NCBI GenBank assembly: GCA_016584305.1
Contig: JACEEZ010020434.1
Span: forward strand, 1 to 64,000
DNA: 64,000 nucleotides
Source: Chionoecetes opilio
Taxonomy: Eukaryota > Arthropoda > Malacostraca > Decapoda > Majidae
Direction: 5' to 3'
In this document: in pieces, positions 34,130-44,863 of the stretch
Layout: every line of letters begins with the position of its first letter
Numbering within the stretch: the first letter of the stretch is position 1
Program-made: the position numbers and the translations under genes
Notes under the pieces: model-generated
Databases searched by the model: none
What the model was told of the DNA's origin: nothing
Seen by the model: only the letters and a program-made list of their open reading frames with translations

Positions 34130-35510
34130 CCCTTACCCGGTTTGTCTTTGGGGAATTTTTAGAATCTGCCATCCTGATGGGAGTCGGCGTCGCGGGCCTG
34201 GGTCTTAAACTCCTTTCTTTCTTTTTGGGAAAGGACCCCTTGGTGCTGGCCCCCCTTGGCCTCTCTCCCCTTCCGCCCCGCCCTTGTGCCCGTTGCCCTG
34301 AGGAAAGGGCCCGCTGCCTTTCCCTTCCAGGAAAAAAAGGAGCTTCTTGAGCTGGCAAGGGGAAGGGTTCACCCCCCGGGTCCCCCACGTGAGGGTGCCA
34401 AATTTCCTCGGCCCCCCCTTGCTGGGAACGCCGCGCACGTAAAAAGCGTCGCCCCAAAGTGGCGGGGGGCAGCCCTGCAGCCCCGGTTCTTTTCTCGGCG
34501 CTTAGGGAAGCCGCACGTTTTGCCCCCCTCTGTCTCCGGCACTGCTGTCTCCTCCTTTTTTTCCTTCTTTCATCACACTCTAAGTCTAAAGCTTCCCCCT
34601 CGGCCCTCCCGCCCCCAACGTCGAAGTTGCCACCCGGTGACAGTGGCGGCGGGATGTTTTTGCTGCCCCTTGGAGGGCCCCTGGGGGCAAGAAAACCCCT
34701 TCGGGGCCCAGCAGCCTCGTCCTGTGCTCCTATCCTTGCTGTTTCCTGCTTCTGCTTTTTTTTCTTCAACTTACCCTTCGGTTTTCCCCTCCCTCTGCTC
34801 CCTTGGCCTGCTGCTGCTTCCCCGTTTCCGATTTGCTGAGAGGACCTTCCTTTGGTGTTATTGAGGCGGTCCATGCCCCTGTCTTTCCCCCCGGTTGACG
34901 AGGATTTTGGCACCCCTTTGGCGCAGACAAAACCCCACCCCCCGGCCCTTAAGTGGGGGCTTGCTCGGTTCGACCCCAGCGTGTACCCCACCACCACTTT
35001 GGGCCATTTGTTGCCCTTGGCACTGTTGGCCTTGCACAGCGGGCCCCGCGCTTTAAGAAGGAGGGCGGGGCACTTTTCGCGCAGGGCCGGGGGGGGGGCC
35101 CAGCTGGGGGTTACACGGGGCCGAGGGAAAAGGCGCCCACATGAAAGAACACGAGGCGCCCCGGGCGCCTGCGCCAGGAGGGGGTCGTTCTCATGTTTTG
35201 TCGGAGCCCATAAGGAGGGTGGCGGGGGGGGTCCACCACGTCGTGTGGAAGGTTACCCAGCGCCCCGTGGCCCCAGCAGCACTCGGGGGGGGGAGGAGGG
35301 CGGGGGCCCGCATCTTTGGTGACCGCCCCTTTGGGGGGCCCTTTTTGGTTTCTGGGTCCTGCCATTTTGGCGGCGTGAAGGGCTTCAGTTTCATTGTGAT
35401 TCCCTTTTTCTTCATGGAACCCCGAGCTGATATACAGAGAAGGGCACGCCAAAACAGGGAGGGGTGGGAATATTTAAAGGTGTCTTTAAAAAAAAACCCA
35501 TTTAACAAAG
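34130..35510 (-). pseudogene. GC-rich coding-like island, unrecognised
   Basis: On the minus strand a 308-codon ORF (34,071-34,997) and two overlapping ORFs at 35,111-35,508 together suggest a coding sequence with frameshifts. They include MKLKPFTPPKWQDPE, a WVTFHTTWW stretch, a lysine-rich GKLKKKKQKQ tract and an Arg-rich RRKKRRRQQCRR tract. Basic, Gly/Pro-rich protein of this type could be a retrotransposon ORF1/Gag, but no zinc knuckle or other domain could be confirmed. Plus-strand ORFs also exist, so strand is uncertain. Confidence 0.3.
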
Positions 35511-35559
35511 CCCAAATTTAAAGGGCAGCAGTGATAGGGAAAAGGGGGAGTTAGCAGGG

Positions 35560-36230
35560 AGGGTTGGAGTAGAAGAAGGGGGAAATTTGTAGGTTTTTAT
35601 TCTTCCCTAACTCCAAGTTCTGCTAACCCCACCTTTCCCCTTTTTCTTTCCCGCACCCACACCCCCACACCACCCCTTTTTTCTTCTTCTTCTTCTTTCT
35701 CTTTCTCCTTAAAAACCCAAAACCCCACCTTTTTCCTGTTTCCCGCACTTTCTTCACTTCTACACCACCAGTGGCCCCCCACCCCCTTTGGGTCCCCTGC
35801 TCTCCCCCTCCTCCTGCTCGTCCTTTCCTGTGTCCCCTGCTTTGGCCTTCTCCCCTGCTCCTCCTGCTCCCCCTGCTCCTTCTTCTCCCGTCGTCCTTCT
35901 AATCCGAAACCTCCTGCTCGTCCTTTCCCCTTTCTCGTCCTCCCCCTGCTCGTTTTTTCCCCCTGCTAGTCCTTTGCTCTGCTCCTCGTCCTTTCCCTTT
36001 TTCCTGCTCCTCCCTTTTCCCGCTCTCCTTTTTCCTGCTCTACTCCTCCTGTTCGCCCCCTCCCGCCCTCCTCCCCCCTGCCCCCCTTTTTCTTTCCATT
36101 TCCCCCCTGCACCTCTTTTCTTTCCCCTCCTCCGGGCCCCCTTCTCCTGCTTGTTCCCCCCTCTTGTTCCTCCTCCTCCTGCTTCGGCCTTTCCTGCTCC
36201 TCCTCCTCCTGTGATTTGGAAAAAGGGGGC
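35560..36230. repeat. Pyrimidine-rich CTCCTG-type simple repeat
   Basis: From about 35,615 the plus strand is nearly all C and T, with CTCCTGCT, CCTTTTCC and CGTCCTTTCC units, densest at 35,800-36,210. The 159-codon ORF at 35,788-36,267 is Pro/Ser/Leu/Phe low complexity and is not annotated as a gene. Confidence 0.75.
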
Positions 36231-36269
36231 TTGTATCAGTGTACTTGTTCAGTACACTGTAAAGTAAGC

Positions 36270-37330
36270 CACCCCCTTTAACCTTCGGGGTTTAGCAACA
36301 CGTTTCCCCCCACAATTTTTTTTTTTTAAATAAAATGATCTTAATAAGGTGTGAATACGGGGATCTGGTCTTTAGTCAAACTGTGGCTCAGACCCATATC
36401 CCAAATGAGCAAAAAACTTTTTCCCCAAAAAGGGTTTTTTGGGGACGTTTTTGGGAAATGAACCGGGGTGACGCTAGGGAATAAAATTTTTCCCCGGTCA
36501 ATGACCATTAAAGACTAATGAGTTGAAATGCAAGCAGGAAGCCAAAGGGCCCTGAGGGGAGTTGTCAGACACCCTTTTTTTTTAAATTTTTCCCCCCTAG
36601 GAAACGCCAAAAAGGGGAAATTTAAAATAAATTAGTCAAGGAGGGGACGGATGCAAGGGCACCGCCAAAATTCCCGGGCTTGCACTGTACAATGCAAGTA
36701 AATGTAAACCCCCAAAAAAAAGATAATTTTGTCTTTGGGGCCGCTGGGTTTCCCGGACCCTTCTTATAATGGTATGGCACACTAAAATTTCAGGGCCATC
36801 TATCTATCAAACCTGAAAGCCCTCCTGGAAGGAAATTTTAATAAATAAGGGAGATATGGTTAAATTAAAAAAAAAAAAAAAAGGGGGAAAAATAAGAATT
36901 GGTCGCAGTTTGGGGTTAATTACAAAAGAAGAGTTTTAATTTTGTTTAGTTTATTTATCTCCCTTTTCGCCCCAAATGAAAATTATTGGGGATGGCCCCG
37001 GGAAGGGGAGTCCCATTATTCCCGTCCTTGCACGCGGGAAAACCCCCCGTCTTTGGCGCCCCCTTTTTCTAAAATACTATGGTCCCATTTTTACTGGGGG
37101 TCATCCCCTTTGTGTTGCTGATCATTTACTTATGGTATGGGGGACATTTGGGCCCAAATCTTTGGATTCCACCCCCCCCTTACTTGATTTTTTTTGTCAT
37201 AGACCAAATATATCCCCGGATGTTCACAGAAAAAGGGTTTTTTTAATTTCGGGCCGGGATAGGGGGCCGCGGGGCACCCGACAAAGAGATTAGGGGTCTA
37301 GGACTATTATTTTGAATGGGGGTTTTTCAG
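36270..37330. other. No gene recognised; noisy consensus
   Basis: Homopolymer-inflated sequence. A 105-codon plus ORF at 36,976-37,293 has no recognisable content. Confidence 0.4.
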
Positions 37331-37406
37331 TATAAGGAGAATCGTTTAAAACCCGGGGGTTTTTAAAAAAAGGGAGCCTCAAAAAAACGGCCTAATCGAC
37401 CCAAGG

Positions 37407-37458
<52 letters not shown>

Positions 37459-37680
37459 CCTGAAAACCTGGAAAAATCTTCCGGTTTTTATTTTTCCACT
37501 TTTTTATGATTAATCTTTCAAAAGAAGAGTAACAAGGGGCAACCCCCCGAAATAAATTTGGGTCACCCCACTTTTTATTTTTTTCTCTGCCCGTTTCCTT
37601 TTTAGGGCTGCCAACTAAGCAGGCTTTGGTTACCCAAAATTTTTTTTGGGCCCCTTTGGGCCCGTTCCTTGTGATGGGGG

Positions 37681-37719
<39 letters not shown>

Positions 37720-37828
37720 GGGGGGGTTCCCTAAAGTAACTCTCAAAAAAAACGGGAAAAAAATGGGTTAAACCGGCATGCGCTCCCCCCGAGGGGGGGC
37801 CGGAAAAAAAAACGAGGTTTTCCTGTAT
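37331..37828. mobile_element. Tigger/pogo-like TIR element, copy 2
   Basis: The ends TATAAGGAGAATCGTTTAAA and, reverse-complemented, TATACAGGAAAACCTCGTTT match the copy at 32,562. Inside are GCCTAATCGACCCAAGGGG, a T47 run (37,408-37,454), the same retrotransposon 3' coding end in damaged frames (FYFSTF), then A36 at about 37,681, and GGCATGCGCTCCCCCCGAG. The two copies share their whole internal order. Confidence 0.75.
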
Positions 37829-37925
37829 ATGTGTGCGCTTAACCCCCACTACACCAGGGGAAAAACCCCAATTGAAATATCCCAATAATGTTTAGGGTTT
37901 TATATTGCAAGTAGTTTAAATTTTA

Positions 37926-38760
37926 AAAAAGGGAGGTCCCGTTATACGAGCAAATTTGGTATACGAAAATCCGATGATACGAGATGTGTAAAATTAGGGG
38001 CATTTTTTAATATACGGATCCCCCAAATTTTAAAAGATAAAGGGAAAAAAAACTGGGGTGAGTAAAATTATCAAGTTCAAAAGCCCCGCCCCACCACTCC
38101 AGGGGGGGACAAAGGGGGATTTGGGTTTACCCCAGGGAGGTCACCCCCAGCAAGCCTGACCCCGAAAAGGGGAATTAAACATATGGGCGGGCCCGGCCCC
38201 ATTTAGGGGTAAATTTGTAGGTGTGGGGCCCCCCAAACCCTTTGGGGCCCCAGTAGTCCCCCTAGCCAAAGGGGATTTACCTGAAGGGTAATTAAGCAAT
38301 GGGCGGCCTGACCCCTTTGGGGTAATTAAAAAGGTGTGCGGCCCCCAAACCCATGGACCCGCTACCCCTAAACCCTTTTCTTGTATCACGAGGCGCCCCT
38401 ACATTACAACGTTTTTTTTTTGTTGTTTTGCATGTTTTATGTTTAATTAATGTTTCAGGTTTTTTTGTTTATTTTTCTCTTTTAGAATTTTTTTTCTAAA
38501 GAATAGGTAGTTTTAAATGTGGGGAATATAGACGCTGGTGTTTTTTTGGTTTTTCCCCTAGTTTTTTTAGCTTTAAAAAAAATTTTTTTTTTTTTTTTTT
38601 GTTTTTTTTTTTTTTTTTTTTTTTTAATTGATGGGGTCCTGGAACAAAAACCTTTTATTTTTTCCAAATTTGTTATTTTTTTTTTATACGAGGGTTTTTG
38701 CTTTTTGAGTAGCCCCGGTGGAACCTAAAATGGGTCGTATCTTCGGGAACCCCCCTGTAT
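37926..38760. mobile_element. TIR element, GGGAGGTCCCGTTATACGAG family
   Basis: The left end has GGGAGGTCCCGTTATACGAG and the right end, reverse-complemented, ATACAGGGGGGTTCCCGAAG followed by ATACGACCC. The interior has GGTATACGAAAATCC, direct repeats of GGGG-flanked CCCAAACCC units at 38,150-38,360, and a T-rich tail. The TIR wording resembles Tc1/mariner-pogo MITEs. A 3' fragment of the same family lies at 54,285-54,514. Confidence 0.65.
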
Positions 38761-39254
38761 ACGGGATAGAATATCTTTTAAAAAATACGGGCCCCAAAGA
38801 TTAAATAACTTTAAAAGTGTTTTATTATTGTAACTCATTTACCCGTTTTGGGATACGTTGCGTTGAAACCAATCAAGACAAGGGGCGTGGCCTCCTAAGG
38901 GGATTTTGGGGTTTCTTAAAAATAGTATTAGTAGAAATGAAATGACTCTTAGAGGAAAAGGTTTAGATGTTCTGGTTTTTGGGGTGGATGATATCAGGGA
39001 AAAGCTGTGATGCCTGGTGTGAGGGTCTTGTTTTTAGGGAATTGGGTCTTAGCGTTTTATTACCCGCCTCCTTCAGTGTGGTTTTTGCCTCTATGCCCGT
39101 CCTCCTTCACTTTACCAAAAATTTTCAAAACCAAAACCTGAAAACAAAAAAAAAAAAACTTAAAAAAAAAATTTTTTTGTATTTAATTTTGGGAAAAAAA
39201 TTATCTATAAACCCATACATGCAAACAATTATTTTATTTTAAAAACTATAAAAA
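38761..39254. other. No gene recognised
   Basis: Noisy AT-rich sequence with one 91-codon ORF (38,967-39,242) whose C-terminal half is a translated A/T run. Nothing supported. Confidence 0.4.
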
Positions 39255-39322
39255 TAGTAAAAACCTTTTTAAAAATCGGCCCTGGATAATCGGAATTTTA
39301 TATAACTCGGGATGGCAAAAAA

Positions 39323-39373
<51 letters not shown>

Positions 39374-39949
39374 CCCCCCCCTGCCTTTAGCGCGTGTAGG
39401 CGTTGAGCTCCAGAGGGGGGATGGTGGGCCTGGAGGCTCACTCGAGGGCTGTGATGGTTGGCCCTCGCCCTGGTGGCGCGGGCAGGATCTTATAGTGACG
39501 CTGTGATTAGAGGCTCATGCCGCCCCCCTGTGTCCTCCCATGCACTTGCAGTCGAAGGTAGAGTTAATGGACAGGGCATAGTGTTGCAGAATTAAGTGCT
39601 CAAGTGATGTAAAAATTAAGTTGTACAGGTACAGTACTGTATACAATACAGTACAGAGTTTGATTATAAAGTGATTAAAGTGATACCAGTGTTAAAATGC
39701 GACACCCCCTAACATCTTCTACAGGTTACAACAAGGCTCCCCTCTCCTTGAATTACATCCCTGCTGCTACCCGTTCACGGGTAAGTGTAGTTTTATCTTT
39801 TACAGTAATGTATTATTATTATTATTATTTTTATTTTTTTTTTTTTTTTTAACCCCATATCAGAGGAGGACATTGCATAACTCGGCACTTTGAATAACTC
39901 GGCAAGGGTCAGAGCCCCTATCGTGCCGAGTTACAAGGCTTTTACTGTA
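39255..39949. mobile_element. Tigger/pogo-like TIR element with poly-T insert
   Basis: The left end TAGTAAAAACCTTTTTAAAA matches the reverse complement of the right end, TACAGTAAAAGCCTTGTAAC followed by TCGGCA. Inside, T47 at about 39,327 is followed by a GC-rich sequence with CTGGTGGCGCGGGCAGG and GTGACGCTGTGATTAGAGG that recurs at 63,240-63,440. The insert therefore looks like a separate retroposed unit (SINE-like), carried in minus orientation behind its poly-A. Confidence 0.6.
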
Positions 39950-40400
39950 CATACACATACTCAACAGATTTAGTGGGACCACATTTAATGAGTACTCTAC
40001 AGCTCTTACTTTTTCTCTGGGCTCGCTCCCCTCCGGGTAATAACTTACGTCCCCCCTAAGGGGTCACGCCCCCCCAGGTTAAGAACCACTTTTTTAAGAC
40101 CTAAACCCAGTCTTTTTTTTTAATGCATCATACGTGACGGGCTAAGGACAGAAAAAATTTTGCAACAAAAGGCCCACTGAATGCCAGATGACATATAGCA
40201 GACAGTAATAGCCTTCTAAAATAGGGGGTCCCAGTTTAGTTCAGCTGCAGAAAAAAATATTTAATCATGTAATCATTAGCAGGGTTTTTAAGGGTGCTAG
40301 AAAATCACTATCTTTTTTCTCAAATATATTTTTAGTTTTCTTGCTTGCTATCCGTGCTGTGAGGAAATTTAGGAGATGGAGCCCTTTCTAAAATTTCATT
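39950..40400. other. No gene recognised
   Basis: Mixed sequence without TIR, RT or ORF of note. Confidence 0.4.
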
Positions 40401-40660
40401 TTAAGTACTCGTCCAGACCATTTCATCATTCCTGATTTAATGCAGTCAAAAATACCATTATCGAGTATATCAACAATATGTTTTTCACTTTTTGCATCCA
40501 GTCACCCGTTTTTAAATGATCAAAAATCCTTAATTCCCCAAAGCTCTCAAAACACAACTGACGACCAGAAAGACGACGCACCACGGCTCGGTTGATGCAC
40601 GGCAGGCGGCTTCTCAGCCGGCCTGTTTACAAATATACGTAAACTCAGAAAAAAATATAG
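40401..40660 (-). mobile_element. TTAA foldback family, copy C (fragment)
   Basis: TTAAGTACTCGTCCAGACCA, ATCATTCCTGATTTAATGCA, ATCGAGTATATC, TTTTTGCATCCAGTCACCCG and TTTTTAAATGATC follow the reverse complement of copy E's right arm closely. The match ends at AAAAAAATATAG, where the pogo-like terminus TACAGTAAAACC at 40,661 begins, so this copy is interrupted by that element. Confidence 0.7.
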
Positions 40661-40835
40661 TACAGTAAAACCTCTCATATCCGGACAAATTTGGGGACAA
40701 GGAGTGATCGAATAATGCAAGAATCCGAATTATGGGGGGGGATTATATCGAGGCCACGTGAGAGAAGGCCTGATGAATCGCCCGTGACATCACACCATCT
40801 AGTTATCACGCTCCGCTCCCCGTACAAGTATCCCT

Positions 40836-40973
40836 ACCTAATATAATGTTTATCAGTATAAAAAAATATACTTATGTTATCTTCGGAAATTTTTTGTTCT
40901 ATAATATCAAATAAAAAACTGTAAAACACACAAAAGAAATGCCATTATGAGACTTTCAAGAAATAGCAAATGA
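40836..40973 (+). repeat. Satellite monomer, left part
   Basis: CTACCTAATATAATGTTTATC through TTATCTTCGGAAA, AAACACACAAAAGAAATGCC and TTATGAGACTTTCAAGAAAT corresponds to the first half of the monomer seen whole at 44,940-45,235. It is broken by TTAGGGTACGCCGTA at 40,974. The monomer resumes after 43,992. Confidence 0.75.
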
Positions 40974-41199
40974 CATTAGGGTACGCCGTATAAAAAAAAA
41001 TTCTCAACTTTGGATGCCAATTTCCAAATGAAAAATGGAATTCTAAGACGTTTTTATTGTTTCCATTTTTGCATTTGAGCAATTCTTACTATGCAAAATT
41101 CCCACTTTTATATTGCACCCTTATCGAATAATGCTTAAATGAGTACGCAGTGTCCGGTTGGTCCTGTTTATTGCATCTTGCACCAATATGAGTCCAAAT

Positions 41200-42369
41200 G
41201 ACTAGCGTGTGTAAGCTCTTTCTGATCAGTTGGTTCATCAGGCACTACATCACAGTGTCACAGCCTCTACGTTGGCCTAGAAATGTCCATCATGTCCTTC
41301 TTAGCCCTGAAGCAGGGCATGGTCTCCCGGTGGTGGGCCCGAGCCCGGTTGAACCCGTCTCTGGCCTGCTGCCCCACCACTGCTGCTGCAGCCTCTGTCA
41401 CCTGCTTCACGACTCTTTCTTCGGTGCCTGAGTGTGGATAGAGAACTCCGGAACCTCGTACGGCTTACCAGGATCTCCTGGATCTGATCCCCGAACAGTG
41501 AACAGGTGAATGCCGGCTCGTGCACCTGGCCAGGCTGCCAGCTGATCAGTGTCTGCAAGCTGGTGGCTGACAAGTTCAGCTTGGGTGTGATGCGAGGTCT
41601 TACCCTGGTGTCCCCATACTCCTCGCCACCCCTCAGCTTCAAAATCTGGGTCACGGCGAACCTGCGGTCGTCCTCACTCTGACTCGCCATCAGCGAGAGG
41701 AGGACACATTTGAGTGTACGAAACCATGCTCCTGTCCGGCAGTAGAAGGTCACAGCTGTTTGGACCTTCTTGGGCTGCGACCTCATCACTCTGAGCTGCG
41801 TGAGGATGTGTTTTGGGGCCGTCCTCTAGTCTGTGGTGAACCTTGATGTCGTAGTAGAGTTTGAAGTACACCTGCAGGCAGTACTTGACTAGGATTTCCA
41901 GGGTGTTCAGTTCTTTGCCAGTCAGTCCATGCTTTCTGGCCCCACATGTACACGAGCGATGGGCTGTGGTGAGCCATCTGGAGTGGGACACCTTGCCACA
42001 CTTGATCTCCTGCAGCTCGGACGGGAGAAGCCCGCTTCACAGCCTGGACCAGCGGTAGGAGACCTGCTGGTCAGTGGACATGTTGACCAGGATATATCCG
42101 GTATCTCCGTGAGATCTTCACCGCCTGGAAACTCCTTGAACTCTGCGTTGTACTGCATCTCATTCCCGCTGGCCAGCAGACTGCACACTGGACCCGTAAA
42201 AGCCAGTGTCAGATGAGGTAGGCCCGTCGATGCTGGTGATAAGGTGTGCCCGGGGCAACTCGTTTGTGTGCAACACGCATATACTCCCGAAAAGCTTGCG
42301 TCCCAGCATCTTCTCCAAAAAGGGCGTGAGTACCACCCTTTCACCCCGTGTTGGCCCTAGTTGAGTCAC
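41200..42369 (-). pseudogene. Orphan mobile-element protein, gene 1
   Basis: Minus-strand frames (42,160-42,369, 41,922-42,344, 41,674-41,991, 41,301-41,789) combine into one protein of roughly 370 residues with about four frameshifts. Landmarks in order: NELPRAHLITSIDGPTSSDT, EFKEFPGGEDLTEIPDI, HSRWLTTA, YCLQVYFKLYYDIKVHHRL, FYCRTGAWFRTLKCVLLSLM, RVRPRITPKLNLSATSLQTL, WQPGQVHEPAFTCSL. I recall similar multi-copy uncharacterised proteins in arthropod and cnidarian genomes, which continue with a VERxVKxVTEA-type segment; here that part is frame-shifted (about 41,340-41,440). Function unknown; an RNase-H-like transposase is only a guess. Confidence 0.6.
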
Positions 42370-42614
42370 CTTGCAGTACGATCAGGAGTCGGTGGGTTGT
42401 ATGTCACCAGCAGTCATAGAGAGCCTGAGCCACCCTTTAACGCAAAGGCTTCTTTAGGTGGCACCGGGTCCTCTGGTACAAAGTGCCAAAGGTTTCCTTC
42501 CCGATGGCTCCTCTGTCACGACACATGCTCCTCCCTGATCAACCTGGGTGCAGGTTCCCATAGCTGTCGGGCACCCCTCGCCCTGGTCTTGTCCATCGTA
42601 ACCCCAATCCCAAA

Positions 42615-43660
42615 TACAGGAGAACCTCGTTTATCCCGGCACCCTCGGGGGGGAGCGCATGCCGGATAACTCATTTTGCCGTTGTTTTGGGGAGTTACTC
42701 TTATGGAATCGCCCAAAATCCCAATAAATACTGTGGTTTCTGGAGGTTGTTTTTGTTGTTGTTTTAGGGCTGCGAGGATCCCTTGGGGAACACCTGCCCT
42801 GGTGATGTCCTATGATGCTATCACAGGCGCGGTAGTTGGGCCTGTCTTCCTCAGGAAGGCACAGGTGAGGCGGATGACGGCGTGTTGCCAAGAGGGGGGA
42901 ACGCCAGCCGCCGCCAGCAGGGTGGGCAGGTCAAAGGTGGTGACATTCAGGGCGAGGAGTTGAGAAAGTAGCACTACACGGTTTTGAGTGGAAGCGCAGG
43001 GCAGTCCAGACACTGCAGCAGAAGTGGTCAATAGTCTCCCGGGGGAAATTTATGCACCAAGGGCAGTGGGGGTCAGGGGACAGACGGAGGCGATGCAGGG
43101 AGCTGTGAGTGTCGTTTGCCCCAGGCGGAGGGGGTGAGAGTGACATCCAGGACCCCGGGACTTTTCCGTATCCACGGTGGGGGGAAGAGTCACTGGGTAT
43201 TGGCCCATGGAGGTAGTGCGGAGGGCATCGCCGAGTGTGTTATTCCAGGTGGAGCGGCAGACCGGGAGATGAGGGTGTGGCTGTGGAGAGCGGCAGAGGG
43301 AAGGGTGTCGTGTTTACACTGTTAAGGCCATCCCGGCAGCAGAATCAGCCACCTCGTTTTCCTGGGATACCAGCGTGGGGGGGGAACCCCCTGGAAGGCG
43401 GTTCCCCCCACCCCTCGTTGGTAAGGTGAAGGGCCTCTGGATGGTTTTGGACGAGGGACGTAGAGGATCGTGGATGGCGGGGGGAGGAGGAGGTGGAGTG
43501 AGGAGAGGGAGTCTGTGAGACACAGCCTTGCCCAACTTAAAATTTCTGCCGATTTTCTCAGTTTTTGAAATAATTATACCTAATTAATGCCTGGGTCAAT
43601 TAGTGCCGTTGTTTTGAGGCTGCCGTTGTTTAAATGCCGGTTAAATGAGGTTTTCCTGTA
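42615..43660. mobile_element. Tigger/pogo-like TIR element, copy 3
   Basis: The ends are TACAGGAGAACCTCGTTTAT and, reverse-complemented, TACAGGAAAACCTCATTTAA followed by CCGGCA. It shares AGCGCATGCCGGATAA and TAGTGCCGTTGTTTTGAGGC with the copies at 32.6 and 37.3 kb. Relative to them it is opposite in its GC-rich subterminal part, and it holds a different insert: the RT tail at 42,780-43,150 and a C/G-rich stretch to 43,540, without the poly-T/poly-A pair. Confidence 0.75.
42780..43150 (-). pseudogene. Non-LTR RT C-terminal fragment in TIR element
   Basis: The minus-strand ORF at 42,931-43,146 has HRLRLSPDPHCPWC, ETIDHFCCSVWTALRF and further CSATFST; the overlapping frame 42,810-43,031 continues with LLALNVTTFDLPTLLAAAG and VIRLTCAFLRKTG, ending near 42,840. 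The Cys/His arrangement is the C-terminal knuckle of jockey/R1-group RT proteins. Only this 3' part is present, so it was captured or truncated within the pogo-like element. Copies: 1,033-1,260 and 49,390-49,520. Confidence 0.7.
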
Positions 43661-43675
43661 TTTTTGGTACCCTGG

Positions 43676-43992
43676 TTAGGGTACGCCGTATAACAAAAAT
43701 TCTTTTCTCAACTTTGCCATGCCAATTTCCTATGTAAAATGGAATTCCAAGACGATTTTATCTCATTCCATTTTTTCATTTGAGCAATTCTTACTATGCC
43801 AATCGCACTTTAAGCTATGTTTTGCATTTAAAAAATATAAAAGTCCATTTTTGCATAGCAAGAAGTGCTCAAACCAAAAAGTTGAAAGGACAAACCACCC
43901 TTAAAATTCAATTTTACATAAGAAAAAACCTGCCCAAATTCGAAATAATCTATATTTTTCTTTTTCATTGGACCTACGGCGTACCCTAATAT
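43676..43992. mobile_element. 317-bp MITE, TTAGGGTACGCCGTA ends
   Basis: Complete unit with TTAGGGTACGCCGTA at the left and its complement TACGGCGTACCCTAA at the right. Internally it has TGGAATTCCAAGACG, CATTTGAGCAATTCTTACTA and its inverse AGTGCTCAAA, so the element is partly palindromic. The left 140 bp match 40,974-41,115. Confidence 0.8.
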
Positions 43993-44090
43993 GCATTAAC
44001 TTAAACTCTTCGCCATTTAATATTTTGCGAGAAAAAATTTTGACATGGAGAATATCAATAGAACGGAATTTAATTAGCTTTCCATTGATA

Positions 44091-44185
44091 TACACACAAA
44101 CCTCGATTCCCGGACCTCCATTTCCCGGATATCGAATTTTCCGGACCAAAATCCGAGGTCCGGGGATATGCGAGTCCCGCCCGGA

Positions 44186-44246
<61 letters not shown>

Positions 44247-44863
44247 CGTTGAAAAAGCCTGGTCCTGTTTGTAAATTGACAAAGTTGTCCGCCGGTCCGA
44301 GCGTCTCCTGTCACCCCCGGTTAGTCTCCGCGCTCCCCCCAGGTGGCAGCATGCTCAGCGGTCGTATTGTTTACATTTTGGCACACGACATTTACGGTTC
44401 ACCTGCACCGCCTCCGTCAGTCCCCTGACTCCCACTGCCCCTGGTGCAGGAAACATCTCTGAGACTATTGAACACTTTCTGCTGCTCCCGCCAGGGGACA
44501 GCATGCTCAGCGGTCGTATTGTTTACATTTGGACATAAAACACTCACGGTTTTACCTGCACAGCCTCCGTTAGTACCCTGACCCCACTGCCCCCGGTGGA
44601 GGAACGTCTCTTTTAGACTATTGAAACACTTTCTGCTGCCTCCCGCCAGGGTGGCAGCATGCTCAGGGGACGTAAAAGTCCGCGGCGGGGGAGTTGATAT
44701 TGGCGGTTGCCGGACAGTAAATACTAGAGTAGGAAAACGTCTGTGGGTGGGTAATGGCATCGGGGCTTTTTTTTTTTTTTTTTTTATTGTTGTGATTCCC
44801 GGACTTTGCGGTTCCCGGACCAGTGCTCCACCCTATTAGTCCGGGAAAACGAGGTTTGTGTGT
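44091..44863. mobile_element. Pogo-like MITE in satellite, 773 bp
   Basis: TACACACAAACCTCGATTCC with CGGAC at the left matches the reverse complement of GTCCGGGAAAACGAGG, TTTGTGTGTA at the right. The satellite reads CATTGATA before and TATTTCGTTAG after, and an uninterrupted monomer has CTTTGATATATTTTG (45,165-45,179), so a TA target duplication is visible. Inside are T57 (44,190-44,246), a 154-bp tandem repeat and T19 (44,767). Confidence 0.85.
44340..44690. repeat. About 154-bp tandem repeat, 2.3 copies
   Basis: GGCAGCATGCTCAGCGGTCG (GACAGCATGC in unit 2) starts units at about 44,345, 44,498 and 44,654, each followed by TATTGTTTACATTTGG, CCGTTAGTxCCCTGAC, CCCACTGCCCC and GACTATTGAACACTTTCTGC. 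The third copy diverges after the first 25 bases. Confidence 0.75.

Larger units (their letters stand above)
40974..43992. mobile_element. 3.0-kb TIR element, TTAGGGTACGCCGTA ends
   Basis: Starts TTAGGGTACGCCGTATAA and ends TACGGCGTACCCTAA, splitting a satellite monomer that resumes at 43,993. It carries the orphan gene at 41,200-42,369 and a later pogo-like insertion at 42,615-43,660. A second left end (43,676) sits just before the shared right end, making an internal 317-bp MITE. Either the MITE inserted into a larger copy, or the larger copy lost its own right end. Confidence 0.6.

Noticed and set aside
35788..36267. 159-codon plus-strand ORF
   Set aside because: Low-complexity translation of CTCCTG-type repeats.
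40976..41170. Right end of the outer pogo-like element at GTGTCCGGTTGG (about 41,148)
   Set aside because: It shares only CCGG-type words with the left end at 40,661. The satellite and the mirrored 90-bp border show the element continues to about 49.1 kb.
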